Positions 1-6,786 of a DNA stretch of 12,386 nucleotides are shown in pieces (within the stretch, counting starts at the first letter, position 1; every line of letters starts with the position of its first letter). This DNA comes from Opitutus sp. GAS368 (GTDB lineage: Bacteria > Verrucomicrobiota > Verrucomicrobiia > Opitutales > Opitutaceae). The notes beneath the pieces were generated by a model. That model did not search any database and was not told the DNA's origin. It worked only from the letters and a program-made list of their open reading frames with translations. The position numbers were made by a program, and so were the translations under genes. The stretch spans positions 1 to 12,386 of the forward strand of contig CAMATV010000055.1 in NCBI GenBank assembly GCA_945861235.1. Direction: 5' to 3'.

Positions 1-1
1 G

Positions 2-289
2 GAGTTGCAGGTGGCGGACACGCTGCTCTCGCGGCAGCTGCTGAGTCCGGCGCGTGGATTTGAGACCCGCGTGCTCCCGGCGCGGTCCAAGCCCGTGGAG
101 CCCTTGGCCCAAATGAAAGTGCCGAGTGGTTCCCGTCGTTCTAATCTGATCGCCTCCGCCACGCTCGCAGCAACGACGGTGCCGGTGATCGCCAGTGAAC
201 GTTCCGCCCGGGCGCTGTCGGATGAGCGCATCTACGATACCAGCAGCCGCGTGAACGCCCGCGGAGCCGGTGTGCTCGTAAAATTCTGA
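2..289 (+). CDS. C-terminal end of an unrecognised protein (5' partial)
   Basis: This reading frame is open from the left edge of the window and stops with TGA at 287-289, so about 95 C-terminal residues are visible and the true start lies outside. I do not recognise the family. The visible part is rich in Ser, Arg and Ala, has an Ala/Thr/Val-rich stretch near the middle (around residues 50-63) and ends in GAGVLVKF. A terminal aromatic residue after alternating hydrophobic residues can be the last strand of an outer-membrane barrel, but one strand is too little to claim this. A TTG at 5-7 could in principle start a 94-residue protein, but no ribosome-binding site is visible for it. No competing reading frame on the minus strand was seen. 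It converges on the fumarase gene. Confidence 0.45.
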   Translation, partial: ELQVADTLLSRQLLSPARGFETRVLPARSKPVEPLAQMKVPSGSRRSNLIASATLAATTVPVIASERSARALSDERIYDTSSRVNARGAGVLVKF

Positions 290-313
290 GTGGTGGCGAA
301 AGACTGATCCTCT

Positions 314-359
314 GGGGTACTTGGCAGGGCCTCTTTTTATGGGAACTCCGCCAAGCCCC
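314..359. terminator. Candidate hairpin terminator between convergent genes
   Basis: GGGG (314-317) and CTTGGC (320-325), separated by a 2-base bulge, pair perfectly with GCCAAG (350-355) and CCCC (356-359), giving a 10-bp stem around a 24-base loop. It lies 25 bases after the stop of the partial upstream gene and 96 bases beyond the fumarase stop, where a terminator serving both strands would be expected. There is no U-tract after the stem on either strand (the only T-run is inside the loop), so it is not a canonical intrinsic terminator. Confidence 0.4.
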
Positions 360-380
360 GCAGACGCGTCAAGGGGTGGG

Positions 381-405
381 GACCCATCTCGCGTGACCCA
401 TCTCG
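381..405. repeat. Short direct repeat, two 11-base units
   Basis: GACCCATCTCG occurs at 381-391 and again at 395-405, a period of 14 bases, in the gap between the partial upstream gene and the fumarase stop. No function can be assigned. It could be a protein-binding site or a chance duplication left by replication slippage. Confidence 0.5.
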
Positions 406-454
406 GCGAATGACGTTCCCCTGCCCTGAGACGGGCTGAGTTTGTGGGGTGGCG

Positions 455-2095
455 CTATTTCTCGCCAACGCAGATGCCGCACACGTCGAAGAAGAAGTCG
501 TGGCCTTTGTCATCCACGAGGATGAAAGCGGGGAAGTTTTCCACTTCGATGCGCCAGACGGCTTCCATGCCGAGTTCGGCGTATTCGAGCACCTCGACTT
601 TTTTGATATGGTTCTGCGCGAGGATGGCGGCGGGACCGCCGATGCTCCCGAGGTAAAACCCGCCGTGCTGCTTGCACGCGTCGGTCACCTTTTTGCTGCG
701 GTTGCCCTTCGCCAGCATGACGAGCGAGCCACCGTGCGATTGAAACAAATCGACGTAGCTATCCATGCGGCCGGCGGTGGTCGGGCCAAACGAGCCGGAG
801 GCGTAGCCGACTGGGGTCTTGGCCGGACCGGCGTAGTAGACGGGGTGGTTCTTGATGTAATCGGGCAGGCCTTGGCCCGCGTCGATGCGTTCCTTGAGTT
901 TTGCGTGCGCGCTGTCGCGGGCGACGATCATGGGGCCCGTCAAGAGGACGCGGGTGGTCACCGGATGGTGCGAAAGCGAGGCGCGGATTTCCGCCATGGG
1001 TCGGGTGAGGTCGATGGCGACGGAGGACTCGTCCTTGAAAGTGCGCAGGGACTCCGGAATGAAACGGCCAGGATTCATTTCCAGCTTCTCCAAGAAGACG
1101 CCGTCCTTCGTGATCTTGGCCTTGATGTTGCGGTCGGCACTGCACGATACGCCCATGCCGACGGGGCAACTGGCACCGTGGCGGGGCAGGCGCACGATGC
1201 GGACGTCGAGCGCGAAATACTTGCCACCGAACTGCGCGCCGATTTTCGACTGCTGGGCGATCGTGAGCACCTTGGCCTCCATCTCGAGGTCGCGAAAAGC
1301 GCGGCCGTGCTCGTTGCCAGTCGTGGGTAGGGCGTCGAGATACTTCGTGGTCGCGAGCTTGAGGATCTTCATGCACGAATCTGCGCTGGTGCCACCGATG
1401 ACGAACACGAGGTGGTAAGGCGGGCAGGCGGCCGTGCCGAGGAGCTGCAGTTTGTCGCCAAAGAATTTTTCGAGACTCTGGGGGTTGAGCAGCGCCTTCG
1501 TCTCTTGGAAGAGAAATAACTTGTTGGCGGAGCCGCCGCCTTTGGCGATGAAGAGAAACTCATACTTCGCGCCTTCGCTCGCGTGGAGGTCGATCTGCGC
1601 CGGCAGATTGGTGCCGGTGTTGACCTCTTTGAAAAGATCGAGGGGTGCGACTTGGGAGTAGCGGAGATTCTCCTTGGTGTAGGCTTCGTAGACGCCCTTG
1701 GAGAGAAACTCCGCGTCGTTCGCGTCCGTCCAAACCTGTTGGCCTTTCTTGGCGAAGATCGCGCACGTGCCGGTATCCTGGCACATCGGGAGAATTCCGC
1801 GCGCGGCGATCTCGGCGTTCTTCAGCAACGTGTGGGCGACGTAGCGGTCGTTATTGGACGCCTCCGGGTCCTGGAGAATAGCGGCGACTTGCTCGAGGTG
1901 TTGGGTGCGGAGAAAAAAATTCGTGTCGTGAAAGGCTTCGCGCGCGAGGTAGGCGAGCGTCTCGGGAGCGATTTTGAGGATCTCGCGACCTTCAAAGTTG
2001 GCGGTGCTGATGCCCTCTTTTGAGAGCAGCCGATACTCGGTGTCATCGGCGCCGAGGGAGAGGAGTTCCTGATAGAAAAACGGGGGCGTAGGCAT
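455..2095 (-). CDS. fumA: Class I (iron-sulfur) fumarate hydratase
   Basis: Catalyses reversible hydration of fumarate to L-malate in the TCA cycle; cytoplasmic. The 546-residue length matches the FumA/FumB type, the oxygen-sensitive [4Fe-4S] enzymes, and not the class II FumC type. The three cluster cysteines fall at C105 (MCQDTGT), C224 (GTAACPPYH) and C318 (GVSCSADRN), the same numbers as in the E. coli protein. The N-terminal two thirds is the cluster-binding hydro-lyase domain. The C-terminal part (about 370-546) carries VLLTGPMIVARD, GPTTAGRMDSY and GSIGGPAA, the swivel-type beta domain seen in fumarase and tartrate dehydratase. Class I tartrate dehydratases share the fold, but the single-chain fused form of this length is typical of fumarase. 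The ATG at 2093-2095 has no visible Shine-Dalgarno sequence. It is the last gene of a minus-strand run, 104 bases after the oxidoreductase, so it may be co-transcribed or have its own promoter. Confidence 0.95.
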   Translation of the reverse strand: MPTPPFFYQELLSLGADDTEYRLLSKEGISTANFEGREILKIAPETLAYLAREAFHDTNFFLRTQHLEQVAAILQDPEASNNDRYVAHTLLKNAEIAARGILPMCQDTGTCAIFAKKGQQVWTDANDAEFLSKGVYEAYTKENLRYSQVAPLDLFKEVNTGTNLPAQIDLHASEGAKYEFLFIAKGGGSANKLFLFQETKALLNPQSLEKFFGDKLQLLGTAACPPYHLVFVIGGTSADSCMKILKLATTKYLDALPTTGNEHGRAFRDLEMEAKVLTIAQQSKIGAQFGGKYFALDVRIVRLPRHGASCPVGMGVSCSADRNIKAKITKDGVFLEKLEMNPGRFIPESLRTFKDESSVAIDLTRPMAEIRASLSHHPVTTRVLLTGPMIVARDSAHAKLKERIDAGQGLPDYIKNHPVYYAGPAKTPVGYASGSFGPTTAGRMDSYVDLFQSHGGSLVMLAKGNRSKKVTDACKQHGGFYLGSIGGPAAILAQNHIKKVEVLEYAELGMEAVWRIEVENFPAFILVDDKGHDFFFDVCGICVGEK

Positions 2096-2101
2096 AGCGT
2101 G

Positions 2102-2132
2102 ATTACAGTAGGCTAGAGGGGTGGCGTGTAAA
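2102..2132 (-). promoter_or_regulatory. Weak candidate promoter for the fumarase gene
   Basis: On the minus strand TTTACA (2132-2127) is followed after 19 bases by TGTAAT (2107-2102), a good -10 match with a long spacer. Transcription would then begin about at the fumarase ATG, giving a leaderless or nearly leaderless mRNA, which agrees with the absence of a Shine-Dalgarno sequence there. The evidence is only sequence resemblance to a sigma-70 consensus. Confidence 0.25.
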
Positions 2133-2199
2133 GGTGAGCGGGGACCAACGTCGCTTCATGAGACCGCTGGACGTTTGTCTAAAGGTGGACTTCACGCCG

Positions 2200-3453
2200 T
2201 CACGGCTGGCCGGCCATGGCCCGCACGACGTCCCGGAAGCGGGGCAGGTCGGCCGGGGTCGCCACTTCGCCGGGCGCCCGGCCCCAGCCGGTCGCGCTGG
2301 GCCAAACACCGCGCACGAGGAAGTTTTCGTGGGCGGCAGTCATGCTGGCGACGTGCAGATAGTCTTTCTGCTCTTTGGGGTCGCGCAGTGCGGTGACGAG
2401 TTCCGACGGGATGGGTGTGATGCGTCCGCTGGAGATGTGCGCGAGGTTGTTGAGCGCCACGAAGGGTCGTGAATCGACCAGGCTCGTCGCGGGTCGTGGA
2501 TTTTCCCCGCGGAGGTAGGCGTAGTAGTCGAGGTGGTTTTCGATGAGGGGATCGAAAGGTTCGAGGGTGATTTTTTCCACGCGACCGTCGTTCCAGCGGA
2601 CCTCGATTTGGCTGCCGACCGCGTAGCGAATGACCGCTTTCTCGCACAGCACCATTTCTAGGTGGGTGCCGTTGCCGGCGCAGGCGTGGGAGAGCGCAAA
2701 ACGCATGGTGACACCGGCGGTCGTATCGGCTTCGACGAAAAAAGTGTCTGCGCCTTCGATGGCGTGAGCGCGGTAGAGCTCCGCCCGCACTGCGGCGAGC
2801 TGGGCCCAGCTGAAGAGTTCGGATTCGCCCGTCCAGAACAACAGATTGTGCACGAAATGCGCCATCGCGTTGCCGAGACACGAATCGAGCACGACACAAC
2901 CTTCCATCATCAGACGTCCCGCCCAATTGTTGCGTGAAAAATAGCTGGCTGGCCGGGGCCAGAGGGCGCTGAGGGTGGCGCCCTGCACGGCACCAAATTC
3001 ACCGGCGAGCAGGCGCTGTTTGAGCGCAAGGCGGGGTTTCTCGATAATGAAATTGAAGCCGACGAGGGAGGACTTCCGAGCGCGTGCGTCGGCGACGATC
3101 ATCTGCTCCAGCTCCGTGTGATCGAGCGTCGGTGGTTTTTCGAGATAGACCGGCAGGCCGAGCGCGGTGGCGGCGGCGTGCATTTCGGCATGAAGATTGA
3201 TCGGGGTGGGGATGACGAGGAGGTCGAGGCCGCGGTGACACGCCTCGAGCATGGCGCGGTAATCGTGGAAAATGCCGACGCCACGTGGCGCGAGCCGCCA
3301 CGTCTCCTGCTCCTTGGCAAAGTTCTCCGGCTGCGGATCGCAGGTGCAGATCAGCTTGGCGTGGCCGCCGGCCTCGAGTTGCGCGATCGCGTCGTGGTGG
3401 CAGCCGGCAAAGCCACCCATGCCGACGAGTCCGATGCGAATGGGATGATTCAC
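2200..3453 (-). CDS. Gfo/Idh/MocA family NAD(P)-dependent oxidoreductase
   Basis: Predicted cytoplasmic sugar or sugar-derivative dehydrogenase of 417 residues; the substrate cannot be told from sequence. The N-terminal Rossmann fold opens with RIGLVGMGGFAG (dinucleotide-binding glycines G11, G13). The family hallmark EKPP is at 105-108, where the lysine contacts cofactor and substrate. A substrate-domain helix follows with D190 and H199/H202 (VVLDSCLGNAMAHFVH), the region of the usual catalytic Asp/His. The remainder is the alpha/beta sheet domain, ending in a Pro/Arg-rich tail. The start is GTG at 3451-3453, which overlaps the kdsD stop (GTGA on the minus strand), so translation is probably coupled to kdsD. 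This start places the GxGxxA motif at the normal distance from the N-terminus. Its position behind kdsD suggests a role in cell-surface sugar or nucleotide-sugar metabolism; that is inference. Confidence 0.88.
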   Translation of the reverse strand: MNHPIRIGLVGMGGFAGCHHDAIAQLEAGGHAKLICTCDPQPENFAKEQETWRLAPRGVGIFHDYRAMLEACHRGLDLLVIPTPINLHAEMHAAATALGLPVYLEKPPTLDHTELEQMIVADARARKSSLVGFNFIIEKPRLALKQRLLAGEFGAVQGATLSALWPRPASYFSRNNWAGRLMMEGCVVLDSCLGNAMAHFVHNLLFWTGESELFSWAQLAAVRAELYRAHAIEGADTFFVEADTTAGVTMRFALSHACAGNGTHLEMVLCEKAVIRYAVGSQIEVRWNDGRVEKITLEPFDPLIENHLDYYAYLRGENPRPATSLVDSRPFVALNNLAHISSGRITPIPSELVTALRDPKEQKDYLHVASMTAAHENFLVRGVWPSATGWGRAPGEVATPADLPRFRDVVRAMAGQP

Positions 3454-4439
3454 ACGATCTTGAATTTAGGGAGGTCCTGACCGTCGATCAGCCCGACGGG
3501 CTGGCCGCGTGCGTTGATGACGATCAAATCGTCGATCTTGTGGGCCTCAAACAGACGCAGGGCATCGACGCCGAGCGCGTCGTCGCGAATCGTTTTTGGG
3601 GAGCGGGTCATGAACGTGGACACGGGTTGAGCTAGAAAATCGGGCCCGGTGAGCGCGCTGCGGCGGAAGTCTCCATCGGTCAAGATACCGGTTAAACGAC
3701 CGAATTTTTTTGCGATCAGGGCGATGCTCCCGCTCTTGGCTTTGGTCATTGCGAGAATGGCGTCCTGCGTCGAGACGGTGTCGAGTGCGACGGGGAGGCG
3801 GTCGGCGGTGCGCATGATATCTCGCACCCGCAACAAGAGGACGCGGCCCAGATTCCCGGCCGGATGATATTTGGCGAAATCATCGCGGGTGAGCCCGCGG
3901 GATTCGAGCAACACCATCGCGAGCGCGTCACCCAGTGCAAGCGCCGCAGTGGTGCTCGCGGTGGGCGCGAGTCTCAGCGGGCACGCTTCGCGCGGCACTC
4001 GGTAAAGCAGGCGTAGGTCGGAGTTGCGGGCGAGATCGGACGCCGGGTTGCTCGTAAACGCCACGATGCGCGCACCGAAACGTTTCAAGACGGGCAGCAG
4101 CCGCAGGATTTCGTCGGACTGCCCGCTGTTGCTGAGGAGAAAGGCGAGATCCCCTTCGGCGCAGAGGCCGAGGTCGCCGTGGAGCGCCTGCGTCGCGTCG
4201 AGGAAACAGGAGGCAACTCCCGTGCTGTTGAAGGTGGCTGCGATTTTTTGGGCGATGTGGGCGGACTTGCCCACGCCGCTGAAGATCAGCTTTCCGCCCG
4301 CCGCAGAGACCGCTTCGACGGCCCGGGCTGTTTCGATGAATTCTGCTCCCAGGCCTTTCGCTGTCGCGGTGAGCGCGGCGGTCTCGATGCGGAGGCAGGC
4401 GCGCGCGCGGGCGAGGGCGTTTTTAGAGTGCAGGGCCAT
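3450..4439 (-). CDS. kdsD: D-arabinose-5-phosphate isomerase (KdsD/KpsF/GutQ family)
   Basis: Interconverts D-ribulose 5-phosphate and D-arabinose 5-phosphate, the first committed step toward KDO for lipopolysaccharide. Its 329 residues compare with 328 in E. coli KdsD. The SIS sugar-isomerase domain (about 40-185) contains SGVGKSAHIAQKI, HGDLG, LSNSGQSDEI and PTASTT. The four residues implicated in catalysis in E. coli KdsD (K59, E111, E152, H193) correspond to K58, E110, E151 and H192 in the HPAGNLGR motif. Two CBS domains follow (about 205-265 and 273-326), with TGILTDGDFRR closing the first. The gene starts with ATG at 4437-4439 without a clear Shine-Dalgarno sequence, heads the minus-strand run, and its TGA overlaps the GTG of the oxidoreductase. 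KpsF and GutQ paralogues have the same architecture, and no capsule or glucitol genes are seen here. The presence of the gene implies a Gram-negative envelope. Confidence 0.93.
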   Translation of the reverse strand: MALHSKNALARARACLRIETAALTATAKGLGAEFIETARAVEAVSAAGGKLIFSGVGKSAHIAQKIAATFNSTGVASCFLDATQALHGDLGLCAEGDLAFLLSNSGQSDEILRLLPVLKRFGARIVAFTSNPASDLARNSDLRLLYRVPREACPLRLAPTASTTAALALGDALAMVLLESRGLTRDDFAKYHPAGNLGRVLLLRVRDIMRTADRLPVALDTVSTQDAILAMTKAKSGSIALIAKKFGRLTGILTDGDFRRSALTGPDFLAQPVSTFMTRSPKTIRDDALGVDALRLFEAHKIDDLIVINARGQPVGLIDGQDLPKFKIV

Positions 4440-4470
4440 TTATTGTTTGAGTCGCAGAAGTAGGACGCGA

Positions 4471-4498
4471 AATTTACGGCGAACAATCGCCCGTTCAA
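4471..4498 (-). promoter_or_regulatory. Candidate kdsD promoter with an internal palindrome
   Basis: On the minus strand TTGAAC (4498-4493) and TAAATT (4476-4471) are separated by 16 bases and would give a leader of about 30 bases before the kdsD ATG. Each box matches the sigma-70 consensus at 4 of 6 positions. The spacer contains a perfect inverted repeat, GGCGA (4478-4482), ACAA, TCGCC (4487-4491). A protein bound there could block transcription in one or both directions, since the plus-strand lipoprotein gene begins only 23 bases beyond it. No equally good plus-strand promoter is visible in this 75-base region. Confidence 0.35.
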
Positions 4499-4514
4499 TT
4501 CCTTTCTCTGTCAA

Positions 4515-5420
4515 ATGACTGTCCGTCAACAATTCACCGTTCTGCTCGCGCTGGTCGCGTGCTGCTTCGGCGCGGGTTGCGGCGGAGGCGACGGTTTGGC
4601 TTTGTCCTCCGAGACCGACGACGCGCTCTACCAGCAGGGCAAACAACTGCAGAAACAAGGGCGTAATGCCGAAGCACTGACAGCGTTCCTGAAGGTGGCG
4701 GAGAGACGCGGTGAGCAGTCCTCTCCGGAATCGCACCTCGAGGCCGGCTTGATTTACCTCCAGCACATCAAAGATCCGGTCGAGGCGATTCATCATTTCA
4801 GGAAATATCTCGAGCTCGAGCCGAACTCCAAGCAGGCGCCCTTGGTCCGCCAAAGGATCGATTTGGCTCGCCGCGAATTGTTTCGCACCATGCCGGGTCG
4901 ACCCAGCGACGAACAGACCGTTCGCTTGGGCGGTCAGGAGCTCATTGATCGTCTGCAACGGGAAAATGAGGACCTGAAGGCGGAGTTGGGGCGCCAGCGC
5001 GGAAGTGGGCCCGCACCGTTCTTGCGCACGACGCGCGGTCCGGTGGACGTGGTCGACGTGCCGAAGCGGGTCGACGGTGAGAGTGATCTCTCACTCAGGA
5101 TCGCACCGCCACCGCCGAGCTTCGCGGCCCCACCTTCCGCGCCGCTGGCCCAAGGTCTGAACGGAGTGGCGGCGAAGGCTGCTCCGCCCACGGCTAAGGC
5201 TGCGCCGCCTGCGCCCAAGTCTGCTCCGTCTGCGGGCAAGTCCGGTTTTCCGATGCCAGCCGCAGGCAAGCGGCACTCGGTCGCTCCGGGCGACTCGCTC
5301 TATCGCGTGGCGTTAAAATACGGCGTGACCGTGGAGGCGATCCTCGCGGTTAACCGTGATGTGCTATCCAGCGGTGTGAAGACCACGTTGCGTCAGGGTA
5401 TGGAACTTAAGATCCCCTGA
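4515..5420 (+). CDS. Probable lipoprotein with TPR, coiled-coil and LysM domain
   Basis: Likely an envelope protein that binds peptidoglycan. The 301-residue product opens with a short hydrophobic signal segment (7-15) and cysteines at 16, 17 and 22. LVAC (13-16) fits a lipobox best, while GAGC (19-22) would give a more normal signal length. Residues 35-105 look like tetratricopeptide helices (DALYQQGKQLQKQGRNAEAL, then EAIHHFRKYLELEPNS). Residues 139-162 form a short Glu/Arg/Leu-rich coiled coil. Residues 197-250 are a Pro/Ala/Lys linker that includes three 7-residue repeats. Residues 253-301 are a LysM domain (HSVAPGDSLYRVALKYGVTV). The gene starts with ATG at 4515 without a visible Shine-Dalgarno sequence. 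It is followed after 3 bases by the aminotransferase gene, so the two are almost certainly one transcript, although no functional link is obvious. Confidence 0.8.
   Translation: MTVRQQFTVLLALVACCFGAGCGGGDGLALSSETDDALYQQGKQLQKQGRNAEALTAFLKVAERRGEQSSPESHLEAGLIYLQHIKDPVEAIHHFRKYLELEPNSKQAPLVRQRIDLARRELFRTMPGRPSDEQTVRLGGQELIDRLQRENEDLKAELGRQRGSGPAPFLRTTRGPVDVVDVPKRVDGESDLSLRIAPPPPSFAAPPSAPLAQGLNGVAAKAAPPTAKAAPPAPKSAPSAGKSGFPMPAAGKRHSVAPGDSLYRVALKYGVTVEAILAVNRDVLSSGVKTTLRQGMELKIP
5175..5237 (+). repeat. 21-base tandem repeat coding for a KAAPPxx linker
   Basis: Three 21-base units begin at 5175, 5196 and 5217 inside the LysM lipoprotein gene. They encode KAAPPTA, KAAPPAP and KSAPSAG, and a fourth unit starts with KS. 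Each unit opens with AAG followed by a GCT/TCT-type codon. Such repeats form an extended flexible spacer, here reaching from the TPR and coiled-coil part to the peptidoglycan-binding LysM domain. Copy number may differ between strains through slippage. Confidence 0.75.
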
Positions 5421-5423
5421 ACC

Positions 5424-6575
5424 GTGGCCAACACCTCCCGGCGCACGTCCGTTTTCACCGAATCGTTGATCCGCGAGATGTCGCGCGTCGCCGCGCGCTA
5501 TGGAGCGATCAATCTCTCGCAGGGATTTCCCGACTGGGATCCACCGCCGGCGCTGGTGCAGGCGGCGAAAGACGCGATGGACGCGCACCGTCACCAATAT
5601 GCTGTGACGTGGGGCTCAAATGAATTGCGAGCCGCGCTGAGTACGAAAATCACGCGCTGTATGGGCGTGCCGGTGGACGGCGACCGCGAACTCGTGGTCA
5701 CCTGCGGCGCGACCGAAGCGATGATGGTCGCGATGATGACCGTGTGTGACCCGGGAGACAAAGTCGGGCTCTTCTCGCCATTTTACGAAAACTACAATGC
5801 CGACGCGATTCTGACCGGGGCGCAGGCGGTGCATGTGCCGCTGCACCCGCCGCACTATCGTTTTGATCCGGATGAGTTGCGAAAGGTTTTCGCGAGCGGC
5901 TTGAAGGCGTTTGTGCTCTGCAATCCGTCGAATCCGTGCGGGCGGGTATTCACGCGGGACGAGCTGTTGCAGATCGCGGCCCTCGCGGAGGAGTTCGACG
6001 TGTTTGTGCTCACCGACGAAGTCTACGAGCACATCGTCTACGCGCCGCACCGGCACACGTATTTTGCGACGTTGCCGGGGATGGCGAAGCGCACGGTGAT
6101 GTGCTCGTCGCTCTCGAAGACGTTTTCGATCACGGGCTGGCGGCTCGGCTACGTGCACGCTGCGCCGGAGATCATTGCGCAGGCGCGGAAGGTCCATGAT
6201 TTTCTCACGGTCGGAGCGGCGGCGCCGCTGCAACACGCGGTGGTGACGGCGCTGAATTTTCCGGCGAGTTATTACGACGGCCTCGCGGCGGAATACGCCG
6301 CGTCGCGGGATGTGCTGCTGAGTTATCTCGACCGGACCGGCTTGAGCTACACCCGCCCGGAAGGGGCCTACTTTGTCATGGTGGACATCTCCTCGTTTGG
6401 CTACGCGAGCGACGTGGAGTTTTCTCATTGGATGGCGAAGGAGATCGGCGTCGCGCCCGTGCCGGGTTCGAGCTTCTTCGCGACGGGCGAGAACCGATAT
6501 ATCCGGCTCAATTTCGCCAAGAAGCCCGCGACGCTCCACGCGGCGGGAGAGCGGCTGTTGAAATTGAAACGCTGA
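5424..6575 (+). CDS. PLP-dependent class I/II aminotransferase (YbdL/kynurenine type)
   Basis: Cytoplasmic fold-type I pyridoxal-phosphate transaminase of 383 residues. Visible landmarks are LSQGFPDWDPP (31-41), the QYAVTWGSNELR segment after residue 57, the cofactor-phosphate loop CGATEAM (94-100), NPSNPCGR (167-174), DEVY (198-201) with the Asp that holds the pyridine nitrogen, the Schiff-base lysine K232 in SSLSKTFSITGWRLGY, and the carboxylate-binding R361 in IRLNFAKK. The GFPDWDPP start and the GAYFVMVDIS block resemble the methionine/kynurenine/glutamine-K group (E. coli YbdL) more than AspC, but the amino-acid substrate cannot be read from sequence. The start is GTG at 5424, three bases after the upstream stop, which leaves no room for its own promoter and argues for translational coupling to the lipoprotein gene. 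Confidence 0.88.
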   Translation: MANTSRRTSVFTESLIREMSRVAARYGAINLSQGFPDWDPPPALVQAAKDAMDAHRHQYAVTWGSNELRAALSTKITRCMGVPVDGDRELVVTCGATEAMMVAMMTVCDPGDKVGLFSPFYENYNADAILTGAQAVHVPLHPPHYRFDPDELRKVFASGLKAFVLCNPSNPCGRVFTRDELLQIAALAEEFDVFVLTDEVYEHIVYAPHRHTYFATLPGMAKRTVMCSSLSKTFSITGWRLGYVHAAPEIIAQARKVHDFLTVGAAAPLQHAVVTALNFPASYYDGLAAEYAASRDVLLSYLDRTGLSYTRPEGAYFVMVDISSFGYASDVEFSHWMAKEIGVAPVPGSSFFATGENRYIRLNFAKKPATLHAAGERLLKLKR

Positions 6576-6606
6576 TACGGGTGGCGCGGTGCGCGTCGAT
6601 CATTAG

Positions 6607-6643
6607 GCCTGCTTGGTGAGGCAAACGGACGCCACCGCTGGCG
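6607..6643. terminator. Candidate stem-loops after the aminotransferase gene
   Basis: Two small hairpins follow the aminotransferase stop: GCCT (6607-6610) with AGGC (6619-6622), and CGCCA (6630-6634) with TGGCG (6639-6643) around a 4-base loop. An alternative pairing joins GGTGGCG (6580-6586) to CGCCACC (6630-6636). None is followed by a U-tract, so termination is plausible only because the gene run ends here and rny begins 211 bases after the aminotransferase stop. Confidence 0.3.
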
Positions 6644-6757
6644 AAGCGTCGGCGACCGCGCGGATGCGAGGGTGCTCAACGAGACGCTGCCCGTATTTCA
6701 ACGGCCGATCACGAGCCGATGAAAGGTTGGCAACGGGCCGTAAGAAGGCTTGAGCTT

Positions 6758-6781
6758 CGGGAGGGGAGTCCTACCTTCCCG
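6758..6781 (+). promoter_or_regulatory. Hairpin directly upstream of the rny start
   Basis: CGGGAGGG (6758-6765) pairs with CCTTCCCG (6774-6781), eight pairs including one G-U, around an 8-base loop. The stem ends five bases before the rny TTG codon. It contains the only purine-rich, Shine-Dalgarno-like stretch in front of rny (GGAGGGGAG), which in the paired form would be hidden and is about 18 bases from the TTG. TTGGCA at 6727-6732 resembles a -35 box, but no convincing -10 follows. A role in controlling RNase Y synthesis is inference. Confidence 0.35.
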
Positions 6782-6786
6782 CTTCC

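Noticed and set aside
449..1330. 293-codon plus-strand open frame across the fumarase gene
   Set aside because: It is antisense to a fumarase with all cluster cysteines in place; long antisense frames are common in GC-rich genes with strong third-position bias.
2121..2472. Plus-strand frames over the fumarase-oxidoreductase gap
   Set aside because: They run mainly antisense to the oxidoreductase C-terminus, and their composition is that of translated GC-rich shadow.
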